Of a stretch of 60,076 bases of DNA, positions 29,509 through 38,472 are shown in pieces. This DNA is from an uncultured Chromatiaceae bacterium (GTDB lineage: Bacteria; Pseudomonadota; Gammaproteobacteria; DRLM01), in the NCBI GenBank assembly GCA_945787555.1, contig CALZJG010000155.1, positions 88,015 to 148,090 of the forward strand, given 5' to 3'. Below the pieces are notes generated by a model. That model ran no database searches. It had not been told where the DNA came from and saw only the letters and a list, made by a program, of their open reading frames with translations. Numbering within the stretch: the stretch's first letter is position 1; the number at the start of each line of letters is the position of its first letter. The position numbers and the translations under genes were made by a program.

Positions 29509-29599
29509 CGCGCGCTGCAAATCGCTACACTTTCCCCTTCGCTTTTTGTCCCTCATTTTCATACACTCTTTCGCTATTGGTTTGTGCGAGCACCGCCCC

Positions 29600-30958
29600 A
29601 TGCCCGAAACACCAGAACGCCCTCATAGTGAACGTCATCTGCGGCGTTTCACCGCCGCGTTGGAAAGCGGGGCGCTGACCGGCGTGCGACGCATGCTCAA
29701 TGGGTTACATCCGGCGGAAATCGCCCATCTCCTGGAATCTCTGCCACCGGACGAGCGCGAATTGGCGTGGGAGTTGGTGTCTCCCGAGCACGAGGGCGAT
29801 GTGCTGTTGCACTTGAGTGATGATTTGCGTGCCGCCTTAATCCGCGACATGGAGCCGCACGAGCTGGTGGCTGCGACCGAAGGCCTGGAAACCGACGACC
29901 TCGCTGATTTTCTGCGCGACGTACCCAGCGCGGTGGTGTCGGAAGTGTTGCGCTCCATGGATGAGCAGGACCGCGAGCGCCTCGAGGCGGTACTGTCCTA
30001 TCCTGAGGACACCGCCGGTGGCTTGATGAATACCGATACCCTGACGGTGCGTCCCGATGTCACGCTCGATGTGGTGTTGCGTTATCTGCGCCGGCGCGGC
30101 GAAATCCCCGAGATGACCGACAGCTTGATTGTGGTCAAGCGCGACGACAGTTTTCTAGGCTTAGTATCGTTAACCGATCTGCTCACCAAAGACCCCTCTC
30201 TCACTGTCACTGAAGTGATGACCGAGGAACTGGAGGCCATCGACGCTATGATGCCGGCCAATGAAGTGGCGTCGCTGTTCGAGCATCGCGACCTCATTAC
30301 CGCGCCGGTGGTCGATGAGCGCGGCAAATTGCTCGGGCGCATCACCATTGATGACGTGGTGGACGTCATTCGCCAGGAAGCCGATCACTCACTGATGAGT
30401 ATGGCGGGTCTGTCTGACGAAGAAGATATGTTCGCGCCGGTGGCCAAGAGCGCGCGGCGACGTGCCGTGTGGTTGGGCGTCAATCTCGCCACTGCGTTTC
30501 TGGCCTCGTGGGTCATCGGGCTATTCGAGGCCACTATCCAGCAAGTGGTGGCCTTGGCGGTGCTCATGCCTGTCGTTGCCAGCATGGGCGGTATCGCCGG
30601 CAGTCAAACTTTGACACTGGTGATACGCGGCATCGCACTCGGCCAGATCAGCGGCGCCAACGCACGTCGCCTGCTGACCAAGGAATTGGCCGTGGGTACG
30701 CTCAATGGCGTTATCTGGGCACTGGTGGTGGGAATGGTCAGCGTGGCGTGGTTTGGCAATGCGCAGATCGGTTGGATCATCGGTTTGGCGATGGTGTTGA
30801 ATCTCATCGCCGCCGCTTTGGCCGGCGTCACCATACCCTTGTTCCTACGTCGCGTGGGCGTTGATCCCGCCTTGGCCGGTTCAGTGGTGCTCACTACCGT
30901 CACCGATGTGGTGGGCTTCATGGTGTTTCTGGGCGTCGCGACGCTGGTGTTTATGTAA
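29600..30958 (+). CDS. mgtE: Magnesium transporter MgtE
   Basis: 452 residues: an N-terminal superhelical domain with LLESLPPDERELAWELV-type repeats, two CBS domains (residues about 130-250, GGLMNTDTLTVRP at the start), and a five-helix membrane domain with the family's PVVASMGGIAGSQT and LAGVTIPL segments. ATG 29600 is chosen over an upstream in-frame codon because it begins the conserved domain region. MgtE is a Mg2+-gated Mg2+ channel. Confidence 0.95.
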   Translation: MPETPERPHSERHLRRFTAALESGALTGVRRMLNGLHPAEIAHLLESLPPDERELAWELVSPEHEGDVLLHLSDDLRAALIRDMEPHELVAATEGLETDDLADFLRDVPSAVVSEVLRSMDEQDRERLEAVLSYPEDTAGGLMNTDTLTVRPDVTLDVVLRYLRRRGEIPEMTDSLIVVKRDDSFLGLVSLTDLLTKDPSLTVTEVMTEELEAIDAMMPANEVASLFEHRDLITAPVVDERGKLLGRITIDDVVDVIRQEADHSLMSMAGLSDEEDMFAPVAKSARRRAVWLGVNLATAFLASWVIGLFEATIQQVVALAVLMPVVASMGGIAGSQTLTLVIRGIALGQISGANARRLLTKELAVGTLNGVIWALVVGMVSVAWFGNAQIGWIIGLAMVLNLIAAALAGVTIPLFLRRVGVDPALAGSVVLTTVTDVVGFMVFLGVATLVFM

Positions 30959-30996
30959 GCGTCGCTATCTTATACGTCCGGTGTTTTGCGGCGTGA

Positions 30997-32952
30997 TTAT
31001 TCTTGGTGTCGCAGCAAGATGTTCCCGAGTTCATCCAGCGTACCATGCCAGTTCGCGGCCACGTAGGTGGTGGATACCGCGTCGATGATCAACGCCGGAC
31101 CCGCTATCTCTGCGCCGTGCTTGAGTTGTTCGCGGTGGTGGATGGGCGCCGCGGCGCTTACGCCGTACAGCATGCAGTGCGCGGGCGCGGCAAGCGAGCG
31201 TGGCGTGTGTGGTGAGAGTTGCAGCGCGGGCATGGCGCCGCGCAGTGCCACCCGCGCGTTGACCAATTCCACCGGCAAGGCTAGCCGATGGCCGTAGCGG
31301 GTTTGATGGGCGTGATGAAACGCCGCGGCGGTCGAGGTGGCATCCTGCCACGGCACGGTGAGTGAGTAGGACTGGCCATGATAGCGCGCGTCTACGGCGT
31401 ATTCGACTTGGATGGCACTATCGGCGAGGCCTTCCGCGCGCAGCGCCGCGCGCCCCTGGGCGGCCAATTCCGCGTGCACCTGATCGAGTGCCGTGAGATC
31501 GACTTGATCCAGAGTCATATTGACGGTGCGTGACAGTCGTCGTCCGCGCGGCGCGGCCAACATGCCCAACGCCGAGAGCACCCCGGCGTGGATGGGCACC
31601 AGCGCCGCGCGCATGCCCAGCGCTTCGGCCAGCGCGCATACATGCAAGCCGCCGGCGCCGCCGAAGGACAAGAGTGTGTAGCCGCGCGGATCGATGCCGC
31701 GCTGGACCGAGATCACGCGCAGCGCATGGGCCATGTGTTCATTGGCGACCCGCACGATGCCCAGCGCCGCCTCTTCGGTGCTCAGGTGCAGTGCTTGGCC
31801 GATAGCGGCCACGGCGGCGCGTGCGGCGTCCGCGTCTAGCGACAGGCTGCCGCCGAGAAACGCATCGGGGCGCAAGCGGCCTAACACCAAGTTGGCATCA
31901 GTGACCGTGGGCAGTATGCCGCCGTGCCCATAACAGGCCGGGCCGGGCGCGGCGCCCGCCGACTCGGGGCCGACTTGCAATAGCCCGCCGGCGTCCAAGT
32001 GGGCGATGGAACCGCCGCCGGCCCCTATGGTGTGCATGTCGACCATTGGCACCGCGACCGGATAGGGACCGATGGTGCCTTCGCCGGTGAGGCGGATTTC
32101 ACCGTCGATCAACGCCACGTCCGTGGAAGTCCCGCCCATGTCGAAAGTGAGCAAGTGGGTATGTCCGGCGCGCTCGCCTAGGTAGCGGGCGCCAGCCAGG
32201 CCGCCGGCCGGGCCGGAGAGCAACATGCGCACCGCTTGCTCGCCCGCTGACGCCGCGGCCAGCGTGTCGCCGGAGCTTTGCATCACCGCGATGTTGGCGG
32301 CCGGTAGGGCGGTGTCCAGTCGTTGCAGATAGCCTTGCACGATCGGTCCCACCCAGGCATTGAGCCAGGTGGCGATGCCGCGTTCATATTCCTTGTATTC
32401 GGGCAAGACTTGCGAAGAGCGCGATATGAAGATGCCCGGCGGGACGATGGCAGCAATGGCGCGCTCATGAGCATCGTCGAGAAATGCATACAGCAAATTG
32501 ATCGCGACCGCTTGCGGGGCCAGGCGTTCCAGTTCGGCGCGCAAGTGTTGCAGGTCATCGTCTGTCAGTGGTTCGAGTAAGGTGGCGTCGGCGGCGAGGC
32601 GACCGCCGCTCTCCAAGCACAATTCGGGCGCTACCGGTGGGGCTTGCGGCGCGGGCTGCAATTCATAGAGCGCACGGCGGGCTTGGCGACCGATGCTCAG
32701 CAGATCCTTCAAGCCGCGGTTGGTGATGAACACCGTGCGCACGCCCTTGCCTTCCAGGGCGGCATTGGTGGCCACGGTGGAGCCGTGCACCAAGCGCAGT
32801 CCGGCATCCGTCAGGCCCAGCTCGCGTAGGCCGGTGAGGATGGCGAGTTCGGGCGCCTGCGGCGTGGACAATACTTTGTGTATGCGCAGCCGCTCCCCGT
32901 CGAATAAGACGAAATCGGTGAAGGTGCCGCCCGTGTCTACGCCCAGATACAT
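30997..32952 (-). CDS. Hydantoinase/5-oxoprolinase-type protein (HyuA-like)
   Basis: 651 residues from ATG 32952, which begins exactly at the MYLGVDTGGTFTDF phosphate-binding motif; a longer version would add 12 residues. Further motifs: STVATNAALEGKG, TFDMGGTSTDVALI and the MVDMHTIGAGGGSIA segment, all typical of the ATP-dependent HyuA/OplA family. Partners HyuB normally follow; none is in this window. The substrate could be a hydantoin, 5-oxoproline, acetone or acetophenone and cannot be decided. It is a single gene between convergent mgtE and divergent ABC genes. Confidence 0.85.
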   Translation of the reverse strand: MYLGVDTGGTFTDFVLFDGERLRIHKVLSTPQAPELAILTGLRELGLTDAGLRLVHGSTVATNAALEGKGVRTVFITNRGLKDLLSIGRQARRALYELQPAPQAPPVAPELCLESGGRLAADATLLEPLTDDDLQHLRAELERLAPQAVAINLLYAFLDDAHERAIAAIVPPGIFISRSSQVLPEYKEYERGIATWLNAWVGPIVQGYLQRLDTALPAANIAVMQSSGDTLAAASAGEQAVRMLLSGPAGGLAGARYLGERAGHTHLLTFDMGGTSTDVALIDGEIRLTGEGTIGPYPVAVPMVDMHTIGAGGGSIAHLDAGGLLQVGPESAGAAPGPACYGHGGILPTVTDANLVLGRLRPDAFLGGSLSLDADAARAAVAAIGQALHLSTEEAALGIVRVANEHMAHALRVISVQRGIDPRGYTLLSFGGAGGLHVCALAEALGMRAALVPIHAGVLSALGMLAAPRGRRLSRTVNMTLDQVDLTALDQVHAELAAQGRAALRAEGLADSAIQVEYAVDARYHGQSYSLTVPWQDATSTAAAFHHAHQTRYGHRLALPVELVNARVALRGAMPALQLSPHTPRSLAAPAHCMLYGVSAAAPIHHREQLKHGAEIAGPALIIDAVSTTYVAANWHGTLDELGNILLRHQE

Positions 32953-33084
32953 GTTAGAGTTGGAACCATTCCGTGGTTGAGATGCCATTTATGGCGTCCT
33001 ATTATAGGCTGCGTTTGCGCGCCGGCCAGCCACGATAACCCAGTCACGCGAATTACCGGCGCTGTTCCAAAGGATGGGAATGTC

Positions 33085-34038
33085 ATGAGCGACACCGCGC
33101 TGATCAAACTCACCAATGTCTATCGCTATTACGGTGATACGTGCGCCCTGCACGACGTTAGCCTCGAAGTCGACAAGGGCGAAGTGCTCGGTTTGTTGGG
33201 GCCCAATGGTGCCGGGAAATCCACGACGCTGCAAATCATCAGCGGCAATCTCGCGCCCAGCGCCGGGCAGGTGTGGGTGAACGGCATCGACTTGCTCGAC
33301 AAACCCAAAGCGGCCAAGGCTGGCTTGGGGTATCTGCCCGACCAGCCGCCCTTGTACCGCGAGTTGACGGTGGACGAATTTTTGACTTACTGCGCGCGCT
33401 TGAATCGCATACCCGTCGCGCAGCGTCGCGTCGCGCTGGATACCGCCAAGCAGCGCTGCGGCCTCACCGAAGTGGGGCGGCGTTTGATCGGCAATCTCTC
33501 CAAGGGTTATCAGCAGCGCGTCGGTATCGCTCAAGCGATTATCCATTCCCCGCCGGTGGTGGTGCTCGATGAGCCCACGGTCGGCCTCGATCCCTTGCAA
33601 ATGCGCGAGATCCGCGCGCTGATCCGCGAATTGAGGCGCGAGCACGGCGTGATCCTGTCCACTCATATCCTGCCCGAGGTGCAGGCGGTGTGTGATCGGG
33701 TGCAAATCATCAATCGCGGCAAGTTGGTGTTGAATGACACCATCGAAGGGCTAGGTCGACGTATGCAGCATGGCTCGAGCCTGCTCATCGCCGTGCGCCA
33801 GCCCCCGAGCGAGGCGCAGTTGGCCGCCGTACCGGGCGTCGAACAAGTCGAATCCCTGGGCGAGGGACGTTTTCGTCTGCATCATCTGCTCGACCGCAGT
33901 CCGGCGGAAGCCGTGGTGGAGCGCGCCGTCAGTGAGGCTTGGGGTTTGTATGAGTTGGTGCCGGAGCGTCTCTCGTTGGAGCAGATTTTCGTGGACATCG
34001 CGACCAGCGATTCGGCGTCCAGTGCGGAGGCCGCGTGA
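33085..34038 (+). CDS. ABC transporter ATPase (Gld/Nos-type export system)
   Basis: 317 residues: Walker A GPNGAGKST, signature LSKGYQQRVGIAQAI and Walker B VVLDEPTVGLDP, then a C-terminal DRVQIINRGKLVL extension as in ABC-2 type exporters. It is the first of a four-gene unit with an ABC-2 permease, a GldG-like periplasmic protein and a DUF4340 protein, the same composition as gliding-associated (GldA-F-G) clusters found widely in non-gliding bacteria. Confidence 0.9.
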   Translation: MSDTALIKLTNVYRYYGDTCALHDVSLEVDKGEVLGLLGPNGAGKSTTLQIISGNLAPSAGQVWVNGIDLLDKPKAAKAGLGYLPDQPPLYRELTVDEFLTYCARLNRIPVAQRRVALDTAKQRCGLTEVGRRLIGNLSKGYQQRVGIAQAIIHSPPVVVLDEPTVGLDPLQMREIRALIRELRREHGVILSTHILPEVQAVCDRVQIINRGKLVLNDTIEGLGRRMQHGSSLLIAVRQPPSEAQLAAVPGVEQVESLGEGRFRLHHLLDRSPAEAVVERAVSEAWGLYELVPERLSLEQIFVDIATSDSASSAEAA

Positions 34039-34793
34039 TGATCGCGCATATCGCTGCCCAGGAATTTCGCCGTTTGTTCCTCTCGCCGCTGGCATGGACG
34101 GTGTTGGCGGTGGTGCAATTCATCATCGCATATTTCTTTTTGAGCGCCGTGGACAACTATCTGCTGTGGCAGCCACGCCTCGCCGCCATCGAGGGCGCGC
34201 CGGGCGTCACCGACTTGGTGGTGGCACAGGTCTACGGTTCGTCATCGCTACTGTTGTTATTCGCAGTACCGCTGATGACCATGCGTGTGATCAGCGAGGA
34301 ACGCCGCGCGCAGACCCTGGCAGTGCTGTTTTCCGCGCCCTTGTCCATGACCGAAATCGTGCTGGGAAAGTATCTCGGGGTGCTGGGTTTCTTCCTGGTG
34401 CAGGTCGCGTTGATCGGCGTCATGCCCTTGTCGTTATTGCTGGGCGGCGGCTTGGATTTCGGTATGTACGCGGCTGGGCTGTTGGGCATCACATTGTTGG
34501 TGGCCAGCTTCATCGCGGTGGGCGTGTTTATGTCGGCGCTCACCGCACAACCCACCATCGCGGCGGTGAGTACCTTCGGCATATTGCTGTTGTTGTGGAT
34601 CGTCGATTGGGCCGGCCAGGCGCGCGCTGACGAAATGAGCGGCACACTGGCGCACTTCTCGATGCTGCGTCATTACGAGGTGCTGTTGAAAGGCGTAGTC
34701 AATTCCGCCGATGTGATTTATTACCTATTGTTCATCGTCACGTTCCTGATCTTGAGCGTACGACGCTTGGACGCGGATCGATTGCAGCATTGA
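34035..34793 (+). CDS. ABC-2 type permease (GldF-like)
   Basis: 252 residues, six predicted helices. It opens with EFRRLFLSPLAW and contains RVISEERRAQTLAVLFSAPLS, both typical of ABC-2 permeases. It overlaps the ATPase by four bases and forms its membrane partner. The transported substrate is unknown. Confidence 0.88.
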   Translation: MMIAHIAAQEFRRLFLSPLAWTVLAVVQFIIAYFFLSAVDNYLLWQPRLAAIEGAPGVTDLVVAQVYGSSSLLLLFAVPLMTMRVISEERRAQTLAVLFSAPLSMTEIVLGKYLGVLGFFLVQVALIGVMPLSLLLGGGLDFGMYAAGLLGITLLVASFIAVGVFMSALTAQPTIAAVSTFGILLLLWIVDWAGQARADEMSGTLAHFSMLRHYEVLLKGVVNSADVIYYLLFIVTFLILSVRRLDADRLQH

Positions 34794-34817
34794 GTCCTCC
34801 AGGATGTTGAACTAACC

Positions 34818-36206
34818 ATGAAGGTGACTTCTCGTACCCGGCGCATGACGCGCTGGCAAAATATCGTCTTCGTGGTGCTATTGCTGGCCGTGGTCGGTTT
34901 GCTGGGCTGGCTGAGCGCGCGTTACAACTATGAGGCGGATTGGACGGCCGGTGGGCGGCGCTCCCTGTCCGAAGCCAGTGTGATGTTGCTGGGCAAGTTG
35001 GAGGGGCCGGTCACGGTCACCGCCTATGCGCGCGAGGCGACCGAGCAGCGCCAACCCATCCGCGATATGATCGCGCGCTATCAACGTTACAAATCGGATC
35101 TGGCGTTGCGGTTTGTCGATCCCGACGCCGAGCCGGCGCGGGCCCGCGAGCAAGGAATAAGCACCGACGGCGAGTTGGTGCTGGAGTATCAACAGCGCAG
35201 TGAACGCATCAAGCCTTTCGAGCTGGCCGAACAGCACCTCACCAATGCCCTGCAACGCTTGGCGCGCGGCGGCGAGCGGTGGCTGGTGTTCATCGAGGGG
35301 CATGGCGAGCGGCGCGCGCAAGGTCAGGCTAATCACGATCTGTCCGCGTGGGCGCGCGAATTGGAGAGCAAAGGCTACCAGACGCGGGTTATGAATCTGG
35401 CCGAGACTGCGGTGATCCCCGACAACACTACGGTGCTGGTGATCGCTGGTCCACAAGTCGACTGGTTGCCGGGAGAGGTGCAGGCGCTGCGCGATTATGT
35501 GCAACGCGGCGGCAACTTGTTGTGGTTGAGCGATCCCGGCTCGCTCCATGGTCTGGAGTCCATAGCCGAGCAATTGGGTGTGCGTTTTCACAATGGCATT
35601 GTCGTTGATCTCACTAGCCAAGCCTTGGGTATACAAAGCCCGGCCATCGCCGCCGTGACCAATTACATCCCGCATCCCATCACGCGCGACTTCGCCTTGC
35701 TCAGCGTGTTTCCGGTGGCCGCGGGCTTGGAAGTCAAGTCGCCCGAAGGGTGGCGGGCGGAGCCTTTCTTGATCACCAATGAGAACAGTTGGGTGGAGAG
35801 CAGCGACTTGGCCGGCGCCATCGCTTTCGATGCGGACAGTGGCGATGTGCGCGGGCCGGTAACGATAGGCGTGAGCCTGAGTCGTGCGCTCGCTGACGGT
35901 GAGCAGGAAGCTGCCGCCTCGCAGGTCGGCGCTAGCCAACAGCGCGTGGTGGTGATCGGCGACGGCGACTTTCTTTCCAATCGTTACTTGGGTAATGTCG
36001 GTAATCTCGATCTGGGAATGAACATGGTGAGCTGGTTGGCGCGCGACGACAGCTTCATCAATATTCCCGCCAAGACCGCGCCTGATGTGGCACTGACCTT
36101 GACGCCGGTGATGGTGGCGCTGATCGGCTACGGTTTTTTGCTGGGTGTGCCCGCGCTGTTGCTGGGCACCGGGTTGGTCATATGGTGGCGGCGGCGCAAG
36201 AGGTAG
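34818..36206 (+). CDS. GldG-like ABC-associated membrane protein
   Basis: 462 residues with one helix near the N-terminus (residues 16-34), a large periplasmic domain and one helix near the C-terminus (about 435-456). Landmarks of the GldG/DUF7088 family are YNYEADWTAGGRRSLSEASV, GHGERRAQGQ and VIAGPQVDWLPGEVQALRDYV near the Asp/Pro-rich middle. Such proteins accompany ABC-2 exporters and may couple substrate or cell-wall contacts. Confidence 0.85.
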   Translation: MKVTSRTRRMTRWQNIVFVVLLLAVVGLLGWLSARYNYEADWTAGGRRSLSEASVMLLGKLEGPVTVTAYAREATEQRQPIRDMIARYQRYKSDLALRFVDPDAEPARAREQGISTDGELVLEYQQRSERIKPFELAEQHLTNALQRLARGGERWLVFIEGHGERRAQGQANHDLSAWARELESKGYQTRVMNLAETAVIPDNTTVLVIAGPQVDWLPGEVQALRDYVQRGGNLLWLSDPGSLHGLESIAEQLGVRFHNGIVVDLTSQALGIQSPAIAAVTNYIPHPITRDFALLSVFPVAAGLEVKSPEGWRAEPFLITNENSWVESSDLAGAIAFDADSGDVRGPVTIGVSLSRALADGEQEAAASQVGASQQRVVVIGDGDFLSNRYLGNVGNLDLGMNMVSWLARDDSFINIPAKTAPDVALTLTPVMVALIGYGFLLGVPALLLGTGLVIWWRRRKR

Positions 36207-36207
36207 G

Positions 36208-37080
36208 ATGATGGGTGCGCGGAGCTGGCTCAATCTTGCACTCTTATTCATCGTGGCGCTGTTGGTCGCGTTGTTGGTGTATGAGCCGGGCAAAGAGCAG
36301 GTGCCCGCTACGACGCTCACTACGCTTAAGAAAGCGGACATCGATCGCATGGTCATTGCGCGGCATGGCGGCGAGGCACTACACTTCGAACGACGTGAGG
36401 GGATGTGGTGGTTGGTCGAGCCTATCATCGTGCCAGCCAATCCGGTGCGCTTGCAAGCCATCTTGCAGGTCGCCGGTGCTGAAAGTCTGAGCCATTTTCC
36501 GGTCGAGGGCCGAGATCTCGGTGACTTCGGCTTGGTGGAGTCCCCTGTGCGCCTCACGCTCAATGCGACCGAACTGCGCTTCGGTGGCGTGTCACCCCTG
36601 GATCAGCGCCGCTATGTGCAAGTGCATGAGCGCGTGCATTTGATTGCCGATGGTGTGTTCTATGATTTGGTCGAGCCTTTGTCTGCGCTGGTGAGCCGCG
36701 CCTTGCTGCCGCCCGGTGTGGACATCGAAAGTGTGAGTGTGCCGGCCTTCGCGGTGAGTAAAACGCCTGCAGGTGAGTGGCGAGTGCAGCCGCCTATGGA
36801 GACTGTTTCCGCCGACACCGTGCAACGCTGGCTGCAAGGCTGGCGGGATGCGCATGCCTTGCAGGTGGCGCCGTACACGGCAACAGCGGGCCTGGGCAAT
36901 GTGGTCGTGCATTTGTCCGGTCAAGACACACCGTTGACTTGGCGTATCGTCAAGCGCGAACCTGAGTGGGTGTTGGCGCGGCCGGAGCTGGGTTTGCAAT
37001 ATCATTTTGGTCGCGCACAAGCAGAGGAGTTATTGCACTTGATGCCGATGTCGCCGCCTGACGCGGCAGCGCGGGAATAG
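36208..37080 (+). CDS. DUF4340 domain protein
   Basis: 290 residues, with one N-terminal helix (LNLALLFIVALLVALLVY) and a periplasmic domain of beta-rich repeats (DIDRMVIARHGGEALHFER, GMWWLVEPI). DUF4340 proteins regularly follow GldG-like genes, and this one begins after the GldG-like stop with one base between. Function unknown. ATG 36208 and 36211 are both possible. Confidence 0.85.
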   Translation: MMGARSWLNLALLFIVALLVALLVYEPGKEQVPATTLTTLKKADIDRMVIARHGGEALHFERREGMWWLVEPIIVPANPVRLQAILQVAGAESLSHFPVEGRDLGDFGLVESPVRLTLNATELRFGGVSPLDQRRYVQVHERVHLIADGVFYDLVEPLSALVSRALLPPGVDIESVSVPAFAVSKTPAGEWRVQPPMETVSADTVQRWLQGWRDAHALQVAPYTATAGLGNVVVHLSGQDTPLTWRIVKREPEWVLARPELGLQYHFGRAQAEELLHLMPMSPPDAAARE

Positions 37081-37089
37081 AACAGCGCG

Positions 37090-37905
37090 ATGCCCGAGTT
37101 GCCGGAAGTCGAGACGACGCGTAGCGGGATCGCCCCATATGTCGAGGGCAAGCGTGTCACCCACGTGGTGGTGCGCGAATCTCGTTTACGCAGGCCTATC
37201 GCGCCGCAATTGGCGACGGAGTTGGGTGGCGCGGTCGTGGAATCCGTGACGCGACGCGGCAAGTATCTGTTGCTGCGCACGCACTCCGGCACCTTAATCG
37301 TGCATCTGGGTATGTCGGGGAGTCTGCGCATCGTCGATGTTGGCGAGGTCGCGGAGAAACATGATCATGTCGATATTGTGTTTGCGGAGGGCAAGGCGTT
37401 GCGTATGCGCGACCCACGCCGCTTTGGTCTCATGGTATGGACCCGCGAAGATTCTTGCGACCATGCCCTACTCAATTCGCTCGGCCCTGAACCGCTAGAT
37501 CCTGCCTTCGACGGCGATTGTCTATATGCGCAGGCACGTGGCCGGCGGGTGGCGGTGAAGTCGTTCATCATGGACAGTCGCGTAGTGGTCGGTGTCGGCA
37601 ATATCTACGCCAATGAAGCGTTGTTTGGTGCCGGTCTCCGGCCGAGCACACCGGCGGGGCGGGTCAGTCGCATGCGTTATCAGCGCTTGGCCGAGGAGAT
37701 CAAGGCGGTGTTAACGGCGGCGATACGCCAGGGCGGCACTACCTTGCGCGACTTCGTCGGCGGGGAGGGCAAGCCGGGCTATTTCAGTCTGCAATTGCAG
37801 GTCTATGGTCGCGAAGGCGAGCCGTGTCCGCGTTGCGGACGCGCGGTGAAAGTCTCCCGCCTGGGGCAACGCTCGACTTACTATTGCACGTCTTGTCAGC
37901 GCTAA
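37090..37905 (+). CDS. mutM: Formamidopyrimidine-DNA glycosylase MutM
   Basis: 271 residues. The catalytic N-terminus [13 protein letters not shown], the NxxNIYANE helix-two-turn-helix region ([11 protein letters not shown]) and the C-terminal zinc finger CPRCG-x16-YYCTSCQ are complete. It removes oxidised purines such as 8-oxoguanine. It starts 9 bases after the DUF4340 stop and so may be part of the ABC transcript. Confidence 0.97.
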   Translation: MPELPEVETTRSGIAPYVEGKRVTHVVVRESRLRRPIAPQLATELGGAVVESVTRRGKYLLLRTHSGTLIVHLGMSGSLRIVDVGEVAEKHDHVDIVFAEGKALRMRDPRRFGLMVWTREDSCDHALLNSLGPEPLDPAFDGDCLYAQARGRRVAVKSFIMDSRVVVGVGNIYANEALFGAGLRPSTPAGRVSRMRYQRLAEEIKAVLTAAIRQGGTTLRDFVGGEGKPGYFSLQLQVYGREGEPCPRCGRAVKVSRLGQRSTYYCTSCQR

Positions 37906-37998
37906 CCGCGTGTGCTGTCGGTGGCGGTAGGGGGTGAAACCCACCATAGTCAAGCCAGGTAGCAGCGGCCCCTCAAAGAAATCAAGAAAGGCTAGCCC

Positions 37999-38454
37999 GT
38001 GATGAAGTTTAATTTCATGCCCCTGTTCGATCGCGTCGTGTCGGTGGTGTTCGGGGTGATGATGGTGGTTATCGTCATCGCTCTCATCATGGGCGTGCTG
38101 AGCCTGGTGCTGGACATGGGCCACCTATGGGCGGAGAAGAAATTACGCGACGGTTATCACCTGGTCATTTCCGATCTGTTGACGCTGTTCATCATGATCG
38201 AGCTGCTGCGCTCCATCGTGGAGTACTTCAGCACTAAGCGTTTGCGCATGACCTTCATCGTGGACGCAGCCATCGTATTCGTGTTGCGCGAAGTGATGAT
38301 CAAGCTCTTCGAACACAAGATCCAGCCCGATGAACTCTATGCGATGAGCGCGCTTTTATTGGTGCTGGCAGTGCTGCGCATCGGTTGTGTGTTGCTTTAT
38401 CAGCGTGACACGCAGCTCGATCATGAAATGAAGGTTAAGAATCAGGATGATTGA
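37999..38454 (+). CDS. PsiE-family (phosphate-starvation-inducible) membrane protein
   Basis: 151 residues, four helices. The FDRVVSVVFGVMMVVIVIALIMG first helix, LLRSIVEYFSTKRLRM loop and FVLREVMIKLFEHK match the PsiE fold. Function unknown in any organism; some members respond to phosphate limitation. Ribosome site AAGAAAGG is upstream. It converges with the next gene with an 18-base gap. Confidence 0.8.
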   Translation: MMKFNFMPLFDRVVSVVFGVMMVVIVIALIMGVLSLVLDMGHLWAEKKLRDGYHLVISDLLTLFIMIELLRSIVEYFSTKRLRMTFIVDAAIVFVLREVMIKLFEHKIQPDELYAMSALLLVLAVLRIGCVLLYQRDTQLDHEMKVKNQDD

Positions 38455-38472
38455 AGCAGACTTGGTGACCTT

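Noticed and set aside
34878-36563. 561-codon minus-strand frame opposite the GldG-like gene
   Set aside because: No recognisable domain, His/Arg-rich composition, and fully overlapped by well-supported plus-strand genes.
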